Source: Daphnia carinata (taxonomy: Eukaryota; Arthropoda; Branchiopoda; Diplostraca; Daphniidae). From it: a stretch of DNA of 64,000 nucleotides. Of the stretch, positions 51,534 to 61,651 are shown in pieces. The stretch spans positions 4,434,424 through 4,498,423 of the forward strand of contig NC_081334.1 of the NCBI RefSeq assembly GCF_022539665.2, given 5' to 3'. The notes beneath the pieces were generated by a model. That model made no database searches. It saw nothing but the letters and a program-made list of their open reading frames with translations, and was not told where the DNA came from. How positions within the stretch are numbered: the first letter of the stretch is position 1; each line of letters opens with the position of its first letter. Made by a program: the position numbers and the translations under genes.

Positions 51534-52029
51534 CAGAAAAAGACGTTTTGGGGAGAGACACTCGGATCTCAATCCAATACATCACGGGAGCAGTACAAAA
51601 ACTTCCGCCAAGAAAAACAACGGCAAAAATGTAAAACGTCTGTCGTTTTACATTTTCTGCGAAGGCGTAAAAGAGTCTTATCAGTGTCGTCTGACGAGGA
51701 TGGATTCGGGAAGTACGCGGATGGCATCATCCATCATTCTTTTTGAATTCTCTCGCTTTTACGGGACTCCCTCCACCTTCTTTTTAAATACCACTTTGAG
51801 CAAAATCGATTGTTGCCTGCCAATCGCCTCACACCCAAAACTAGAAAAGCTCTCTTCTCCTTACACTTAAAATACCTTATATCCTTTTCCTTTTTTTGCA
51901 GTGATGGTCATGTCACTCATGACTGTTGTATAGATATTACGATTCACCAAGTACACGACTTGTCTTCTAAAGCATATCTACCAATCGTGTTTACAACACG
52001 GAAACACACCTCCGGAAGCGTAGAATCCA
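50035..52029. other. Intergenic: multiplexin 5' region and ALKBH7 3' flank
   Basis: The left part should hold the multiplexin promoter and 5' UTR. No TATA box is evident, and I cannot place the start of transcription. The right part flanks the ALKBH7 stop codon. It contains (CA)n near 51505-51530, (TC)n near 51355-51372 and the hairpin at 51626. No coding exon is supported. Confidence 0.5.
51626..51656. repeat. Perfect 13-bp inverted repeat with 5-base loop
   Basis: The arm aaaatgtaaaacg and its exact reverse complement cgttttacatttt flank the loop tctgt. Three more pairs (gca with tgc) follow past a one-base bulge. It lies between multiplexin and ALKBH7. Confidence 0.8.
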
Positions 52030-52950
52030 TTAAGACGACGGTGGCGGACTTCGGCAGATCACTGAGATGCGCCTGGTTTTCGTGACCTTCTCTCCCCTGA
52101 AGAACGATTCGTTGTTACTTAGAATCTCGTGATTGAAATCGTATCTTGCAATGTCCCTATAAAGAGTCGATTAAAAGAAATGGCATATAGTTATTATTAT
52201 GGCGTATAGTTAGCCTCGACAAATGTTACTTCATAATGTACAGCGATCTTCTAGGCAATAACGCCTTGACGAAAATTTCAGGTCGTTGTATATGGATGAG
52301 CCTCATTATACTGGGTGAGAGCAGAGAAATCCCCGAAATGGTATTGCCACAAAACTATGCAGAAAAACCAAATAGATTAAAAATGCTCATTTAAATTTAT
52401 TTGAAGGATAGCTTAATCATACCTTTATGCTGTCAAGATGTGGTTTTATGTGCCCATTTTCTGCAAGATCAAGAACATGAACATGTTGCATTGTTGTGGT
52501 TGAGAAGGCAAAATTTCTCAAACGGTTTATCACATTGTTATTAACTTCATTCCAAGTAGGTTTCTCTGTTTCTCTGTACCCGTGGATAGCCTTTTTTGTT
52601 GGGAATAACAAATGGTAGTCGTTTAACAATTGGACAGTCTGCACACCTATGAAATTTTGACTTACATCATCCCAATGGTCATACTGATACCGAGACCTTT
52701 TGAACTTCAACTCTAACTCTTCCAAAAGGTTTTTCTCTTCCTCAGCATTGATAAAATCTTCATGAACCTTCATGTTTCCTCTTAGCCTTTCCTTCATCGC
52801 TTCATCGCAGTCGGGAGAAAACTCCAAATTTGGACTGATCGCATGGAACTCGGCGGGAGAGAAGCACATGGCTTTCGAATGAGAATAAATAGCACTTAAA
52901 GGAATTGCTCGCCTCCACGTACTACGGACATTAGTCAAGCAAAGTGCCAT
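52030..52950 (-). CDS. Alkbh7: ALKBH7, mitochondrial AlkB-family 2-oxoglutarate/iron dioxygenase
   Basis: AlkB homologue 7 works in mitochondria and in mammals affects programmed necrosis and fatty-acid metabolism. Exons 52950-52666, 52590-52423, 52354-52230 and 52156-52030 give 234 aa (human 221). The N-terminus (MALCLTNVRSTWRRAIPL) is basic and hydrophobic, like a mitochondrial presequence. The family blocks YQYDHWDDAIHGYRETEKPT, VHVLDLAENGHIKPHLDSIK and SGISLLSPSIMRL are present. The iron ligands are His146 and Asp148 in KPHLDS and His202 in FNHEIL; Arg222 in RRISVICR is the expected 2-oxoglutarate anchor. The 75-base first intron is open and a multiple of three, so its retention would insert 25 residues instead of stopping translation. 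It is divergent from LSM8 with 528 bp between start codons. Confidence 0.95.
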
Positions 52951-53478
52951 TTCTCTTATTTAGATTGTGAACCTCATAAAACACGTGCACTCGTATCACA
53001 AATTTCTCGCAATTTTTGTCAGAAAGCAGACGACGATGGTTCATAATAATAAATGAGGTATAAATATAAAACAATTCGTATAGATTGAAGAAGCTTCTTT
53101 TTTTCTATAAAGAACTACGATTGGAAGACTTTCGTCAAACGTGACGGAGATGAAACGACTTTAAGAAACACTGAAGGAAATGGCTCGATTTATTAGCGGG
53201 AAAGCACCGGAAAACGAGAGATGTTCCCGCCATTTACTGCTGCCAAGCTATACAAGCTAAACGTTTAGCTAAGTTTTTTGTCAAAAGTTATTTTGCACCA
53301 AAACATTTTTTAAAAAAGCAAAGTGCTTGATTATATGATTATTTTATTTTATTTTTTTAATATATTAAAACAAGAATGTTTTGGTTTTTCAAGATATGAT
53401 AGACAATGGCAACGCCCTAGTGTTGCAGACGATATTTACGGTGGCAAAAAAAATTCAAGCAAGTGAAGCGACGAAACC
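52951..53478. promoter_or_regulatory. Shared divergent promoter region of ALKBH7 and LSM8
   Basis: 528 bp separate the two start codons, which point away from each other, so both promoters must lie here. I see no TATA box at a convincing distance from either start. Confidence 0.6.
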
Positions 53479-53983
53479 ATGGCATCAACGTTAGATTCAT
53501 ATGTCAATCGTGAGTTTTATTTGTTGTTTCAACACTATGCCATTTTTAACGAAACACTAACTTTTCTTTCATTTCTAGGTGCGGTATGTGTAATTACAGG
53601 GGATGGAAGAAATTTTATTGTAAGTTTGTCGGTCGTACCAAATGCTACGTAGCAGCGTCTGTTGCCGAAAAGTAATCTGGGAATTCTTTTTTGTAGGGTA
53701 TTCTTAAAGGATTTGATCAAACCATTAACCTGATTATTGATGACAGCCATGAGCGAGTGTTTAGCTCTAGTCAAGGAGTTGAGCAAGTCCAGCTAGGCCT
53801 ACACATCATCAGAGGAGACAATGTGTATGTTATATTTCACGAATTTTGCTGGAAAATAATGTTGTCCCTAACATGTGTTCCTTCTGTTTTAGAGTCCTTA
53901 TTGGGGAGATTGATAATGAATTAGACTCCAGACTCAATTTATCAGAAATACGAGCAGAACCATTAGCTCAGATCCATCATTAA
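53479..53983 (+). CDS. Lsm8: LSM8, U6 snRNA-associated Sm-like protein
   Basis: Subunit of the nuclear LSM2-8 ring, which binds the 3' end of U6 snRNA and supports spliceosome assembly. Four exons (53479-53509, 53579-53619, 53697-53824, 53893-53983) give 96 aa, exactly the length of human LSM8. The Sm1 motif (GILKGFDQTINLIIDDSHER) and Sm2 motif (IRGDNVVLIGEID) are complete, followed by the LSM8-specific tail (IRAEPLAQIHH). The third donor must be the GTATGT at 53825, because the earlier GTGTAT breaks the frame. Introns are 68-77 bp. Its stop codon faces the ZNF277 stop codon only 68 bp away. Confidence 0.97.
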
Positions 53984-54051
53984 ACTTTGCATTGCACCAT
54001 CATGATCACTTCAAATACAATTTTTTTTTTTTTACAGTTTTCTAGAACCAT

Positions 54052-55524
54052 TCATTTTTTTACAATAAGTTCAAGTTTTAAAAGTTCTTCTTCCACAAGT
54101 TTAAGATTGATTACAGTTTCTTCAGGAATAACCTTTACCTTTTAAAAATAAAAAAGACATTATTTAATTTTCGTAAGACAGAAATCGGTATATACTTGAT
54201 CGGCGTCGATGGAATCGTCTTGTACGGTGTCTTCCAGCAAACAAAGTAAAGCGTCATTTTCATAAGTTGGAAAGTAGTACCTATAATAGGACAGTAAGCA
54301 ATGGCACAGAAGTATAAGGTAATACAAGCTTATTTAACGTACTGTGACTGGTCCCATATTGAACGTTCAGGTAGTTTAAAATGGCTCAAATTCTGCATGT
54401 GGACATTGAGATCTTCTCTGGAACTACACTGTTCATCACAAAGGATACACTTTTTCTCATGAACTTGCCTTCTAACATAATTGACAATTTTTATTTGCTG
54501 GTAGATGCTGAAATTCTTCTTCAGACCCAGGAAATCAAAATTGTGTGATGTTATGTGCTGGGAAAGAACTTCTGGTGCACTGGATTGGAAATGACAAAAC
54601 AAACACATAGCTTCTGCTTCTGGTTCAAACCAATCAGACCAGTCTTCATTTTGGCAATATTCATCAAATTCTTCCATTATATCTTTCCAACTTTTACCAG
54701 GTTCCAGATAATTGACAAGGTAAAACTTGTCATACTCTTTGTTCATAGGATTAATTTTTTTATGAATCTTTTTTCGCATGTGCTCTTTTAACACAGTTCT
54801 ATCTTTGAATGTCTTCTCACAGTATAGGCAGATGTTTTGTGATAGTTTCTGATCCAGTAAATTGAGAAACTCTTCTACAAACACAACATTGTCAGGAAGC
54901 CCAACACTAAAGTTGTGATCAAAGTTCATGTGATCAAACAAGACTTTCCGGTTCCCTGTAAAAATTTTCCTACAGAAAAGGCAGCAATGAGAAAACTCTT
55001 CATCTTTTCTTTCTTTCTGCTGCTGTTTCAAAACTAGATTCTATCAATATGCAATCAAAAAGTCAAACCCTATTTAGTAACATACTTATAACCCAGTTAA
55101 CTCACCAATTTTTCTCTTTGAAGTTTTTCCCTCAAATTTTGGTCTTCTGGAAGTTCATGGGCTAACATGAAATATTCTTCTTTTGCACCATTTTCATTCT
55201 CTGCTTCCATAACAAAGCAATATGATTTGGGATCTGACTCTCTAAACTTTGGTCTCCAGTAATCCATGTACCTAAATGACAAAGTGAAGTTGCATAATAC
55301 AAACATAGAAAATTAGTATTCTAAAACCTTTTAAGATCAACAATTTCTTTAACATCAGCTACCACTAGTTTATGAGCCAATAGAAAATGAGCCAAAATTT
55401 GATCATTTGACGATTGCAAGTCGAACATTTCTGAGCAAAAAAGACATTCACATTGAGCTGAGGTAACCAACTCCTCTTCATCTTGCTTCTCAGGGAATGT
55501 CAACGGTTCAAGAATAGGATTCAT
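54052..55524 (-). CDS. Znf277: ZNF277-type C2H2 zinc-finger protein
   Basis: Orthologue of zinc finger protein 277, which in vertebrates binds ribosomal protein uS5 and also associates with Polycomb (family knowledge). Exons 55524-55328, 55271-55106, 55040-54343, 54280-54196 and 54138-54052 give 410 aa. C2H2 fingers seen: CLFCSEMF..HFLLAH, CLFCRKIFTGNRKVLFDHM, CLYCEKTFKDRTVLKEHMRK, CLFCHFQSSAPEVLSQH and CILCDEQCSSREDLNVHM. Family blocks include LPDNVVFVEEFL, KINPMNKEYDKFYLVNYLEP, EDWSDWFEPEAEA, IYQQIKIVNYVRRQVH and YYFPTYENDALLC. The first donor (AG then GTTTTA) is weak, but phase and homology require it. It is convergent with LSM8. Confidence 0.95.
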
Positions 55525-55888
55525 CTTTCAACGAAAATAACACTGAGCTCTGTTTTGTTATTAAAATTGTGATTTCCGGATTAAACCCAGAATCCCCATA
55601 AAATTTGCCGTGTCAGTTTTCGCAATGATGGCAGTACACGCCACATTTCGTCTGCTTTTTATTTTGGGAAATTTCACGCCATCTAACGTGAAAAAATAGC
55701 ACATCCGGAAATATCTATATTTTCAAATCAAAATAAAATAACGCGACATTTGACGGCTTGATCGCACAAACAGGGGACGACCAAATTCTAGAGTACCACG
55801 ACTTCATGTTACCTGCGGAAACCAATTACGTAAGCCACCTGGAACCTACGAGTAAGTGGCGTTAACGAGACTAAAACACGAGTCAGGT

Positions 55889-57548
55889 TTAAGCATTTCC
55901 TAAGGCGGGGATTATAGCTTCATAAATTGGTATGCCTCGAAGGAAGACGCTTTCCTCAATAAACTCATTGTGATCATGCAGCAAAATAGGGGTCAGATTG
56001 ATAGGAGAAAATCCGAGTGCAGGTAAACCAATCTGGAATTTTAAAAGTTCGGTTCAAGATACAAAGACTGTAAATTACAATACCTTACCTCACGCAAAAA
56101 TCTGCAATCAGTTCCTGCTGGAAAAATTTCACACTTGATCTTCATTTTTCTATAAGAAAAATTTAAATGAAGGAAATAAGATAATCTTTAAGTTGTTCAT
56201 TCTTACATGGACTCGCATGCAGACGAGAATGCATCCCACCTTTTTTTTAAAAAAAAAGGGACGGTTAGAGAAGAAGAAAACGGTTTTCTTAATAAATGGG
56301 CTTACCAGATGTTTCCAGGTTCAATAGAAGTTAATGTTTGATCTTTCATATATTGCTTAAATTCTATTTGCACATCATCTCCAGCTTCTTTGCACCAATC
56401 ATACACTTGCTTAAGCATATCATCTAGATCGGCGTGAGGTGTGACACGAATGTCGAAATAAGCCACTAGCTCCGATGGGACTACATTCACCTGAATTCCT
56501 CCCTGAACAAATCCAATATGCAAAGGCCACATTTAGTTGGATATCGGCTATCTAGCTTAAAAATAAATAAATAAATCTTATTTACTTCAATTTTGGTTAA
56601 ATTGACACTGGTGACGTCGCCAAGAGTCAACTCAGGGTTGGCTTCCAAACGGTTTTTTTCTTGTTCACGAAAATCCAGAAAACGATTTATAACAGTCCGC
56701 AGTTTTTCAGCTGCTGTACCTTCAATGAATCGCGACCCATGGCCCGGATTACCAGGGCAGCTCACTTTCACCCCTACAAATACCGGGAAAAAAGAGGAAT
56801 TTAGCGTTGACGGATGATTACAGAACAAATATGACTTATTTCACAGGCTACATAACTTACACCAAGGCATTCGTTCACCGAAAAAAACTGTAAACTCATC
56901 GATGGGATTAGCCAAGCCTTCGTCGAGGGCAAATCCGACATTCATTTCTTTCCATTCTTCTGACCGTAAAAATGCTTGCATTCCGAGGACTCCACCAATT
57001 TCTTCGTCTAGTAAATTAAAAAGTTACACCAAAGGAACAGATAAAAATTGAACAAGTTTTTACCTGGCATGAAGGTCAGATGTATAGTACGTTTAAGTTG
57101 TATTCCCTGATTCTTTAGGTTCCTGATGGCTTCAAGATACTGAATGGTAACACACTTCATATCTTGGGTGCCCCTACCATAAATTTTCCCATCACTATCT
57201 TTAATGGCTTCAAACGGATCATGCTTCCATTGGTCAGCATACACAGGAACAACATCAGTATGGGAATTCAGCAAAATCGTTGGCAAAGATGGCTCAAGGC
57301 CTATCCAAGTAGCTATCAAAATAGGTTTCTTGGCATCAGGTGCAATTGTTTTGTGTTCAAGTCCAATTTCTTCAATGACTCTTCTGAGGAACACAATGGC
57401 TGCCTCTGTTTAATGTTATTTCATGTTAGTATACTTTGTGGGTTTTGATTAAAGATACAACAAATAAATACTAGCCATAATCTGGTTCAGGTTGCACTGT
57501 TTTCAGGCGTAAATATTGGCGGAATAGTGTAACAGCTGGATTCTCCAT
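55889..57548 (-). CDS. Acy1: Aminoacylase-1 (N-acyl-L-amino-acid amidohydrolase)
   Basis: Cytosolic zinc peptidase of family M20 that removes the acyl group from N-acetylated amino acids. Exons 57548-57476, 57405-57064, 57007-56861, 56773-56586, 56502-56306, 56239-56207, 56149-56089 and 56032-55889 give 394 aa (human 408). M20 landmarks: metal ligand His73 in [17 protein letters not shown] with the bridging Asp, catalytic and metal Glu in PDEEIGG at about 139-141, and the C-terminal metal His near 366 in LLHDHNE. The dimerisation insert has [16 protein letters not shown]. The first intron appears to be GC-AG: the exon ends GATTATG and the intron starts GCTAGT. Every GT choice nearby gives a stop codon. 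The sixth acceptor follows a run of A. Confidence 0.96.
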
Positions 57549-58184
57549 GACTGTAAATGAACAATTAAAATTTGGATGTGCAAGCCAAGACCCTAAAGAC
57601 TGATAACCAAAGATCAAGCTCCATTGATGGAGATAACTTGTGTTTACTTAGGCAACAGGTATTAATCAAATGGTTGTAAAAAACAAACACCTAAGTAACA
57701 ATTGGGTCCTAAATAGGGAATTACAAATATTTGTACAAAAATAATTTGAATCCTACCGTGAAAATAAACCTAAACTGTTGGCACCTGACCACCTGTTTAC
57801 AAATGTAAAGCAAATAATAAAAGAAAAACGGCCATTTAACGTCGTCTGCTGCACTATTCGTAAAACACGTGTTTCAAATGAAAATTCAATCAGCACGTCG
57901 TCTCAGAACTATTCTACATTTGGAATCCAATCTTCAGTTAGGTCATTTTCTGTATTATTCAGAGTTAAAAAATAAGAAATTGTAAAGTAATTTATCATCA
58001 GTATAGGCAATGTGATTGATTAATGGTGATAATGATTTGGCGCCAGGAAGTTTAAGATTTTACAGCAAGCTCCTCCCTTTTTTTCCGAATAGCTTCCAAA
58101 CACATTAATCGGGAAATTTCTTAGAAAAAAAAAATAAAAACAAAAAACAGTGTTACGAAAACGAAAAATTAGAGTAACCTTAGG
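57549..58184. other. Intergenic, ACY1 upstream region
   Basis: This must contain the ACY1 promoter and the 3' UTR of the Cys-rich protein gene at 58185-58787. I see no coding exon or clear signal. Confidence 0.5.
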
Positions 58185-58787
58185 TTAAAATCTGGTACCC
58201 TCTGGAATTAGGTGATCAAAAAATGGTGGTGAATTTTCGGCTTCAGACGATTTGGGTAGTGATTGCTTCCCGACTTGCTGTAACTTCCTGCCCTGTTGTC
58301 CAGGAAGGCGAAGTGAATGAAAAGAATTTGTCATGTGTGGACATCCTGATGGTCCTCCCTGAGATTTATTCTCACACTGGTGTCTGACTAGATGTTTAAC
58401 AACAGGCAGAGTGGATAATATCAATGGCTTTTTCCGAATCGTGCCACAGGAATTTTTCTTCCCACAGTTCTGGCACCAGACGTGGACATCCTTTTTATTG
58501 ACGTCGAAAGTTATTCCAAATGGATGAAGGATATTTTCACAAAATGCACAATTTTCTGGTATTTCCTTTTGGCTTTACGGGATATGACCTACAATTACGA
58601 CTAACATTGCTACAGGTAATTTATAATTTTATTTGATATACCTCTCAAATTTAGTTGTCTGATGTAGGGACACTTCCTTTGAAACAATAACTGAAGAGTG
58701 ATTTTCCATTGTGTCCATGCTCAACGACTTGCAAACACTAAATCGTTGTTGACGGACGTTCCCATTAGATCGTCTTTCGTTGGACAT
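58185..58787 (-). CDS. Small Cys-rich (double CxxC) protein, copy A; function unknown
   Basis: I do not recognise this protein. Exons 58787-58642 and 58572-58185 join as AG-C (phase 2) to give 177 aa. There is no signal peptide or membrane segment. A probable zinc-binding module is seen: ENCAFCENILHPFG, about 20 residues, then VWCQNCGKKNSCG, i.e. CxxC...CxxC with an extra Cys. After it come LPVVKHLVRHQCE and a low-complexity Ser/Gln/Pro tail (LPGQQGRKLQQVGKQSLPKS). The neighbour at 59136-59662 has the same architecture and the same intron position, so the two look like tandem duplicates. The acceptor (CCCGTAAAG) is poor in pyrimidines, which lowers confidence in the junction. A very short zinc-ribbon adaptor is one reading; that is inference. 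Confidence 0.6.
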
Positions 58788-59135
58788 CCGTTGGGGATGG
58801 GAAAAGATACAACTGGTCTAGAGGGTTGAAACAACGCTCAAGGGAGAAGAAACGATCACTCATATCCGTTGACCAACTTTTTCCAGGAAGAGTAAGAATC
58901 TGACTAGTGAACTAAATCTCCCCATTGTGATACTAATTCCAAACTGCTAAAATGGGGCATCGGTGGCAAAGAGTGAGAAACATGCGAGAATTTGTTTGTA
59001 GCCAGAAATACCTTTGCCACAATTAATTGAGGAAATTGACCTTCGAAGGAAATTCGATGCAACCCTTATGAAAAAAGTATTTATTGTTTCTATTTTCAAG
59101 CTGTACATTCTAACATTTGACGTTCTCTTTACAGT

Positions 59136-59662
59136 TTAGACACAGCTTGAAGCTGCCTGATTAATGGTGTTCGTTGTGTTATTTGGTGATCCGCAAATGG
59201 TTTCAAGAGATGGTTGGGTCTTCACATGATGATTATGATAATGAGTTTTGTTTTGGCTAACAGGCATCATGAAAAGGTGACATTCAGCACTCGACGAAGG
59301 ATGGTGAATTCGTACTGAACGTGGTAAGGACGTGACAACTTCTCGGAATTTCTCCACGATGACATTCGTCGAGTTACAAACACGACATTGCTGGCATCGA
59401 ACAGAATTTTCACCCAATGATTTGGTTCCAGAAGAATTAAACAAGTTGTTGTCTTCCAGCCTGGCTCCGCAATTGAAGCATTCGTCAGCCTGATAAGATT
59501 TACTGAAAGACAGCATTTGATTATTAAAAATTTGACCGTCAGTAAAACACAACATCAACGAAACAATTACCTCATTAGGTGAGTGAAATGGGAAGACAAA
59601 TCAGTACGATTCATCATGGCAATCTCACAGTCGTCAGTTGAGGCAGACTGTTTTTGACCCAT
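59136..59662 (-). CDS. Small Cys-rich (double CxxC) protein, copy B; function unknown
   Basis: Not recognised. Exons 59662-59571 and 59502-59136 join as AG-T (phase 2) to give 152 aa. After a short polar N-terminus (MGQKQSASTDDCEIAMMNRT) the second exon opens with SYQADECFNCGARLED, about 20 residues, then VRCQQCRVCNSTNVIVEKFR and SLPRSVRIHHPS. The tail is Asn/Thr/His-rich. The CxxC-about 23-CxxC spacing, the basic stretch after it, the exon structure and the serine at the split codon all match copy A, while overall identity is low. The intron (68 bp) has good GTAATT and TTTCAG ends. The frame is open a further 19 codons upstream of the chosen ATG, but no other ATG is present there. Confidence 0.62.
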
Positions 59663-60495
59663 TATGCTGGAATGTTGCTGTTGTGGTAGCTGAAGGAACA
59701 ATGTGATGACACCTAGAAGATGACAGTATATTTAAACCAGAAACCGGTAACTCTTTGCTTCTTCTTTCTCGCAATCAACCCGATTCTGCGAATCCGGTTA
59801 TGCGCGGTACCTTAAGGCAAAACACATTCTAGGAAAGGTGGATTAATATTCAAATGGCGCTTAATCCATTTTTCCAAATTTGGGCATGTTGTACATCCTA
59901 CCTTTAATTCAAACAGTTACCTGGGCCCAAAGGGTTAATGAAATTCCATGAATTGCTGATTGGTAAACTGAAAAACGGTGTTACGGCGATCCCCCTTTTT
60001 CTCTTTATTCTAGAAAATTTCCAGGTTGCGTAAATGTAATTTTAATTTCTTCCACCTTTTCTTTCAATGGTTCATAATCTTTATGTATTAATTGTTGGCA
60101 GAAGCTAGATCTACAGGTAAGTTTCGTTAACGACCATTACATTGCAGGAACAAGTTCAACTAAATTTTCTTTCTATAAATAGCATGTACTTGCTCCATGA
60201 AAGCTGAAGGACAGTATAGAAAGTGAAAACACTCGTTAAGAATATTCCGCTGTAATGGACCCGGTACTAAATGCTGAATGGGTGCCGTGAGCTACACGCG
60301 ATAACGTTTGCAACCAGTCTTACGACGATGACCAACAATACAGCCAGACACATTAATTCTTGCAAAATAGAATTCGTAATTTATCCATTTTATTATTTCT
60401 TCGTATTAAAAATAAATAATTCTTCATTTTGTTAGGTTGAAAATTTAGCAGACAAGGATCTAGATACACGTAAATATATTTTTGTTTTTCTTAAT
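59663..60495. other. Intergenic
   Basis: No coding exon is supported. It should hold the promoter of the Cys-rich copy B on the left and the 3' end of the small secreted protein gene on the right. The DNA is AT-rich without long homopolymers. Confidence 0.5.
60389..60394 (-). terminator. AATAAA polyadenylation signal of the small secreted protein gene
   Basis: TTTATT on the plus strand reads AATAAA on the gene strand, about 102 bases past the stop codon at 60496. Confidence 0.5.
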
Positions 60496-60819
60496 TTAAA
60501 GTCGAGACCATCCTTGCAGCTGTCTGCCAACTGCTTGAAACACCTGTTGGCCCATTGCGAAGGTAGACGAGATAAGGGCAGCAGCCAGTCCCTGATTGCT
60601 GTTTTGTACTTGAGACATCAATTGAGCATTCGATTGCTGCTGTGCATTCGTGTTTGTCGTCACTGCAAGTCCCTGTGGCCGACCCTGCGGTACGGGAGAT
60701 GCTCTAGTCACGGACAAGGTGAGCAAACAAGCAAGCACGATCTGAAAAGAAACTAATCTTTAAAAATAATTTCAATAGAAGACTTTTACAACCAAACATA
60801 CCGCCATCATTAGCTTCAT
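60496..60819 (-). CDS. Small secreted protein, 87 aa, function unknown
   Basis: Two exons, 60819-60802 and 60741-60496, give 87 aa. The first six codons (MKLMMA) join IVLACLLTLSVTRA to form a textbook signal peptide. Cleavage is expected after TRA, leaving a mature chain of about 67 residues starting SPVPQGRPQG. The chain has no cysteine. It is rich in Gln, Asn, Ala and Ser, and ends in an amphipathic stretch (ALISSTFAMGQQVFQAVGRQ). A TATA box sits at 60921-60929 and an AATAAA downstream. I recognise no family. A cuticular, antimicrobial, peptide-hormone or salivary-type secreted product is possible but untested; there is no dibasic site in the mature part. Confidence 0.75.
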
Positions 60820-60920
60820 CTTAGAACAATCGAAGGTGTGCAAACGTTCTAAAAGCAGCAGTTGAACTGGAGTAGGCAAGATGACGTCTACGAGTGACAC
60901 ATTCGTATCGGTACGGTAGG

Positions 60921-60929
60921 CTTTTTATA
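60921..60929 (-). promoter_or_regulatory. TATA box of the small secreted protein gene
   Basis: TATAAAAAG on the minus strand, about 100 bases before the ATG at 60819. Transcription would start near 60895-60900, leaving a 5' UTR of roughly 75-80 bases. It is the only convincing TATA box at a fitting distance from a gene in the window. Confidence 0.65.
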
Positions 60930-61651
60930 GCGCTAACTCTTGCACGCAGGGACATTAAGCAATGGCCTAACGGAAAATTTGAAGGACACGCGTGTATTTT
61001 GCATCACGTTCCAAGCGACATAAAGATAGAAAAAATGCAGTGAAAAGCCGTGCACACACTTTCTAAACACCAAGGGCTTAGGTTACTAACCTAGACGATT
61101 TTTCAAGCAAAATATCGGGCAACTTTCCAACGGATATCAAGGTGGGGGAGCCTTTGCAACGTGATTCGAAGATCCTGTTCCAGTTTCTGCTCACCTCTTA
61201 CAATGACGTAAAAGAATGTTCCAGTTATAAACTTCTATTTACCTTTCAAGGAACGTATTGTCGTCACACGGTAGCAACCCACTTTATCAAATAAGTATAA
61301 AAGAATTTATAGTCGCAGTCACAGCAGGAGGTTCAACAAAATTGAAATTTGAAGGTCACGTAATCTCCAGAAAGAAAAAGATTGAGACGAAAACAAACAC
61401 TGTTTCTCTCGATATATGCCTTAGTGATTTGTATTACTCTGCATAAATTTAACACATTTGATGATTTGAATTTTCTAATGCTGGATTTACGAGCTAGTTG
61501 TATGGCAGATGAAGAAGAAAAATAATGTTAAAATTCAGTGTGTTGCCTAAGGCGAGACAAAATGGAAAATGAAGTAAAGATGATCTGAATAAGCACAACA
61601 ACTTATAATATTATGGAATGAGAATCTACAACAGCCCATTCCCACCAACTA
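60930..61651. other. Intergenic between GLDC and the small secreted protein
   Basis: It holds the GLDC 3' UTR and the distal promoter of the secreted protein gene. The one open frame (61258-61446, plus) has no homology I recognise and no splice or promoter support. Confidence 0.5.
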
